DNA of 64,000 bases from positions 60,095 through 124,094 of the forward strand of contig DEXK01000018.1 of the NCBI GenBank assembly GCA_002364085.1. Reading direction: 5' to 3'. Origin of the DNA: Balneolaceae bacterium UBA3186 (GTDB lineage Bacteria; Bacteroidota; Rhodothermia; Balneolales; Balneolaceae). Below, in pieces: positions 61,499-64,000 of the stretch. The first letter of the stretch is position 1. Every line of letters starts with the position of its first letter. The translations under genes and the position numbers were made by a program. The notes beneath the pieces were generated by a model. It did no database searches and had not been told where the DNA came from. It was given only the letters and a program-made list of their open reading frames with translations.

Positions 61499-62998
61499 TT
61501 AGTTTAACTCGAAAGCGATGAATTGGTTCCCATTATTTCTGATTATTTTCAGAAGAACTACTTCATCACCTTTTTCTTCCAACTTTTCGAGTTCATCATA
61601 AAACTCAGTTACATTTTCAACTTTCTTATTCTTTACTGTAGTGATTACATCACCTCGGCGCAGTCCACGTTCGTAAGCATTACTTGAATCTTTAATTCTG
61701 CTTACTACAACTCCTTCTTCTGAACTGTCTAAGTTGAGCTGGCGACGAATATCTACATCCAATTCAGCAACAGTGAACCCGAGTTTTTCTTCCATGGATT
61801 TTGCCTTTTCGGGCACTACATTAGCTATCGCTTCATCGTTTCGTTCTCCTAAAGTAACCGTAATCGATTTTTCCTTTCCATCTCTGATGATATCAAGTTT
61901 TACTACATCATTAGGTTTCATTGAAGCAATTCTAGAGCGGAACATATTCCAATCAACAACTTGCTGACCATCAATTGCTACAATTACATCCTGTTCTTTT
62001 AGTCCTGCTTTCTCAGATGGACCATCTTCTTCCACTCTTGCTACTATAATACCACGCGCATTATCTAGACCAAGTGCTTTTGCCATTGTTCGGTCAACTT
62101 CCCCACCAAAATACAATCCTAAATAACCTCGTGATACTTCCCCGTCGTCAATTAGATCATCCATTATTCTTTTAGCAAGATTGATTGGAATCGCAAAGCC
62201 AATTCCATCGTTTCCTCCTGATCGGGATGCTATAGCTGAGTTAATTCCAACAAGCTCCCCATTCATATCAATAAGCGCTCCTCCTGAATTCCCTGGGTTA
62301 ATCGCTGCGTCAGTTTGGATAAAATCTTCATAACCTGCACCACTGTTTATAAGCCCGATTGAACGACTTTTTGCTGATACAATTCCAAATGAAACAGTAT
62401 GCGCTAAGTTTTGGCTTAACGGACTTCCAATTGCCAACACAAAAGCTCCAACTTTTAATGATTCGCTGTTTCCAATCTTTACAGCAGGCAAGTCTTTTTC
62501 ATCTATCTTGATAACGGCAACATCCGTAGCAGGATCAGTTCCTATTACTTTTGCTACCACTTCATCACCATCAAATAATTGAACTTTGATTTCATCAACA
62601 TTTTCAATTACATGATTGTTTGTTAAGATATAACCATCCTCGGATACAATTACACCTGATCCCAACCCTCTTTGAGTAAATTCTCTTGTTTCAGGATCTT
62701 GCTGTCCATACGGATTTCCGAAAAACTGAGAAAAGGGATTCCTCATTATTCGCTGTTCCTGCACTTTTTCAGTGGTTATCATTACAACAGCAGGGTTCGT
62801 TTTTTCTGCTATATCAACGATGGCATTGTTTAAATCCAGAAGTGAAGAAACCGATCGGTTTTCAGCCGATGTTACTTCGTTTTCTGTTGGATAGTTTGGT
62901 AAACTTATATTGGAGTTGTTGCCGGTCCAGGCATTCATTCCAAGTAAAAGCAATACAGCTGCTGCTACGCCAAAAACATTTTTTACTGTAGTATTCAT
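61499..62998 (-). CDS. htrA: Periplasmic serine protease Do/HtrA
   Basis: 499 residues. N-terminal hydrophobic segment (VFGVAAAVLLLLGMNAW) as signal or anchor; trypsin-like domain with His in TNNHVIEN (about 131), Asp in TDVAVIKI (about 161) and Ser in GNSGGAL (about 236); two PDZ domains (about 280-370 and 400-499). Degrades or refolds misfolded envelope proteins. The next gene upstream on the same strand is hsp20. Confidence 0.95.
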   Translation of the reverse strand: MNTTVKNVFGVAAAVLLLLGMNAWTGNNSNISLPNYPTENEVTSAENRSVSSLLDLNNAIVDIAEKTNPAVVMITTEKVQEQRIMRNPFSQFFGNPYGQQDPETREFTQRGLGSGVIVSEDGYILTNNHVIENVDEIKVQLFDGDEVVAKVIGTDPATDVAVIKIDEKDLPAVKIGNSESLKVGAFVLAIGSPLSQNLAHTVSFGIVSAKSRSIGLINSGAGYEDFIQTDAAINPGNSGGALIDMNGELVGINSAIASRSGGNDGIGFAIPINLAKRIMDDLIDDGEVSRGYLGLYFGGEVDRTMAKALGLDNARGIIVARVEEDGPSEKAGLKEQDVIVAIDGQQVVDWNMFRSRIASMKPNDVVKLDIIRDGKEKSITVTLGERNDEAIANVVPEKAKSMEEKLGFTVAELDVDIRRQLNLDSSEEGVVVSRIKDSSNAYERGLRRGDVITTVKNKKVENVTEFYDELEKLEEKGDEVVLLKIIRNNGNQFIAFELN

Positions 62999-63036
62999 CG
63001 ATCTCTTAATTATAGTTTTTTGTTATCAACCGTTGC

Positions 63037-63051
63037 TACAACGACGTGCTA
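63037..63051 (-). promoter_or_regulatory. Sigma54-like motif upstream of htrA
   Basis: On the minus strand TAGCACGTCGTTGTA, 39-53 bases before the ATG, similar to the clpB motif in sequence and distance. It partly overlaps a CGTTG/CAACG palindrome (63031-63043), so chance similarity is possible. Confidence 0.25.
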
Positions 63052-63089
63052 CTCAGAAATTGTATACACTTTACAAATTGTAACGGAAA

Positions 63090-63117
63090 ACTCAGACTGC
63101 GATCAAACAGTCTGAGT
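63090..63117 (-). terminator. Terminator after hsp20
   Basis: ACTCAGACTG and CAGTCTGAGT form a 10-bp stem with an 8-base loop; on the minus strand TTTTCC follows directly. It separates hsp20 from htrA. Confidence 0.75.
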
Positions 63118-63157
63118 AATTTATGTTACTAACTATTTAATAGTATGCGGTTCGAGA

Positions 63158-63592
63158 TTATTTGATCTCGATTTGTCTCTTAATTTTCTCTTCCTGCTTT
63201 TGGATAGTAATATTTAAAACTCCATCCTTGTAAGTAGCATTGATAGTGTCTTCATTTATGCTATCCGGCAAATAAAAAGAACGAGTGAATGTTCCATAAG
63301 AGGTTTCTACCCGATGATAGTTTTTTCCCTCTTCTTTGTTCTCAAACTTACGCTCACCACTAATCGTTAAACGACCGTTTTCAAGATCAATGCTTATCGC
63401 ATCTTTCTTTAAGCCTGGTAGCTCAGCAGAAATTTCAAATTGTGTATCAGTTTCTGCAATGTCTACATTTGGCATGAAGCTGTCTTGACGATAATTCATA
63501 CCATTGTTATTGTTAAACATTTCATCGACAATATCATTAAATCTTCTTGAAAATAAATCTGTACTTGGTCTTGAATATTTGATAAGTGCCAT
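63158..63592 (-). CDS. hsp20: Small heat-shock protein, Hsp20/alpha-crystallin
   Basis: 144 residues from ATG at 63592 (MALIKYSRPSTDLFSRRF) with AGAGGT upstream; a longer frame opening at 63670 is rejected. Alpha-crystallin domain from MPNVDIAETDTQFEISAELPG to the GVLNITIQKQ strand, with IEIK as C-terminal tail (IxI-like). ATP-independent holdase that feeds ClpB/DnaK. A sigma54-like element and two TGAC-N5-GTCA palindromes lie upstream. Confidence 0.95.
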   Translation of the reverse strand: MALIKYSRPSTDLFSRRFNDIVDEMFNNNNGMNYRQDSFMPNVDIAETDTQFEISAELPGLKKDAISIDLENGRLTISGERKFENKEEGKNYHRVETSYGTFTRSFYLPDSINEDTINATYKDGVLNITIQKQEEKIKRQIEIK

Positions 63593-63645
63593 AACTTTTG
63601 ACCTCTTGTTTTTTATTATTTGTTTATCAAGTTCAGTTAAATTGT

Positions 63646-63661
63646 TACAAGAGAAATGCCA
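63646..63661 (-). promoter_or_regulatory. Sigma54-like promoter candidate of hsp20
   Basis: On the minus strand TGGCATTTCTCTTGTA: matches TGGCA at -24 and TTG at -12 with the normal 16-base frame, differing at the -12 GC (GT here). It lies 54-69 bases before the ATG. Confidence 0.4.
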
Positions 63662-63683
63662 AATCATCATTTAAAAACAGGAC

Positions 63684-63696
63684 TGACAGTGCGTCA
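63684..63696. promoter_or_regulatory. Palindrome TGAC-N5-GTCA, proximal copy
   Basis: TGACAGTGCGTCA, a perfect inverted pair 92-104 bases upstream of the hsp20 start. Likely binding site of a dimeric regulator. Confidence 0.45.
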
Positions 63697-63758
63697 AACT
63701 AAAAATGAAATTTTTACAGACCGGATTTTAAGCTTTGGAAAAGGTGTCAGAATAGATT

Positions 63759-63771
63759 TGACGAGACGTCA
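63759..63771. promoter_or_regulatory. Palindrome TGAC-N5-GTCA, distal copy
   Basis: TGACGAGACGTCA, same half-sites and same spacing, 75 bases beyond the first copy. Confidence 0.45.
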
Positions 63772-64000
63772 GATGAGAAACAAAAGTGGCAGGTGTGTGC
63801 AATTAAAAAATAAGTTTATCAAACTTGTAGATGTTATGTAATTAGTTGACAGTTTAATAAAGATAGTTCTGGAAAAAATTGCCCTTAGTATTTAAGACGG
63901 AAAAGAGAACATGATCCGGAAGCGTCTGCGAAGCAGGAATAATCCTTTCCGGTGAGAAATCTAGAAATGCATCTGATCGAACGAAGACCTTTAGGATTAT

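Larger units (their letters stand above)
63593..64000. other. Upstream control region of hsp20 and end of window
   Basis: 408 bases. It holds a sigma54-like element, two matching palindromes and, near the end, inverted pairs (CCGGAA 63916-63921 / TTCCGG 63947-63952; ATAATCCT 63939-63946 / AGGATTAT 63993-64000). No gene is supported. Confidence 0.6.

Noticed and set aside
63656..63841. Plus-strand frame of 61 codons upstream of hsp20
   Set aside because: No ribosome site, no recognisable domain, and it covers the candidate hsp20 control elements; most likely chance.
1..64000. CRISPR arrays, prophage or complete insertion sequence
   Set aside because: No regularly spaced repeats, no phage structural genes and no transposase were seen anywhere in the window.

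Overview
The window is a dense, gene-rich bacterial chromosome segment with moderately low GC (around 40% by eye). Gene content points to the Bacteroidota/Balneolota side of the FCB group, most likely a Balneolaceae-type organism. The reasons are a BNR-propeller protein next to a DUF5117-type metalloprotease, many lipoproteins with short lipoboxes, a Crp/Fnr-YeeE-MBL-rhodanese sulfur operon, GH92 and GH47 mannosidases, a split three-gene transhydrogenase and a Bacillus-type FeS PurF. This taxonomic call is inference; no rRNA is present. No prophage, CRISPR array or complete IS element was seen.

Layout. 0-5.7 kb: exported BNR protein (cut by the window start), lipoprotein metalloprotease, then a scrambled stretch with partial duplications, a dead propeller lipoprotein, a live propeller lipoprotein and an alpha/beta hydrolase. 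5.7-15.5 kb: housekeeping genes, all on the minus strand (rluB, scpB, an AstE-like amidohydrolase coupled to a GCS2-CBS fusion, priA, comM/yifB), interrupted by two small repeat-flanked genes (GxxExxY nuclease-like and four-helix-bundle). 15.6-18.3 kb: DUF4342, CPBP protease, an ICMT-like methyltransferase and a propeller lipoprotein. 18.3-24.7 kb: a nine-gene minus-strand sulfur/thiol cluster (trxB, Crp/Fnr regulator, DUF2892, two YeeE halves, MBL-rhodanese, TauE/SafE, rhodanese, sterol desaturase) with a perfect Crp/Fnr-type palindrome inside it. 24.9-27.8 kb: pntAA-pntAB-pntB. 27.8-30.4 kb: an AT-rich Type II restriction-modification pair. 30.5-36.8 kb: MFS, nth, tRNA-Gly, katG, MFS and OsmC. 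36.9-42.9 kb: TPR histidine kinase, purF, engB, serA. 43-48.7 kb: TPR lipoprotein, mnmD, a DUF4097-like protein, an M20 amidohydrolase with an FAD oxidoreductase, and a Nudix hydrolase. 49-52.2 kb: subtilisin-like lipoprotein, PfkB kinase, SemiSWEET, rdgB. 52.5-57 kb: an N-glycan catabolic trio (GH92, GH47, glycosylasparaginase). 57-63.6 kb: protein-quality-control genes clpB, htrA and hsp20, plus an unknown exported barrel-like protein.

The most interesting things are: (i) a family of palindromic repeats with CTTTGTGN(N)CTCTGTGGTT arms that always sits within a few bases of a stop codon, one copy of which encloses a GxxExxY PD-(D/E)XK-like gene as a 431-bp element with near-perfect inverted ends; (ii) the sulfur operon with a cysteine-bearing Crp/Fnr regulator and its candidate operator; (iii) the GH92-GH47-glycosylasparaginase trio; (iv) the translationally coupled GCS2-CBS and AstE-like pair; (v) loss of metal or FeS ligands in PriA and Nth; and (vi) sigma54-like promoter candidates and paired TGAC-N5-GTCA palindromes at chaperone and protease genes.
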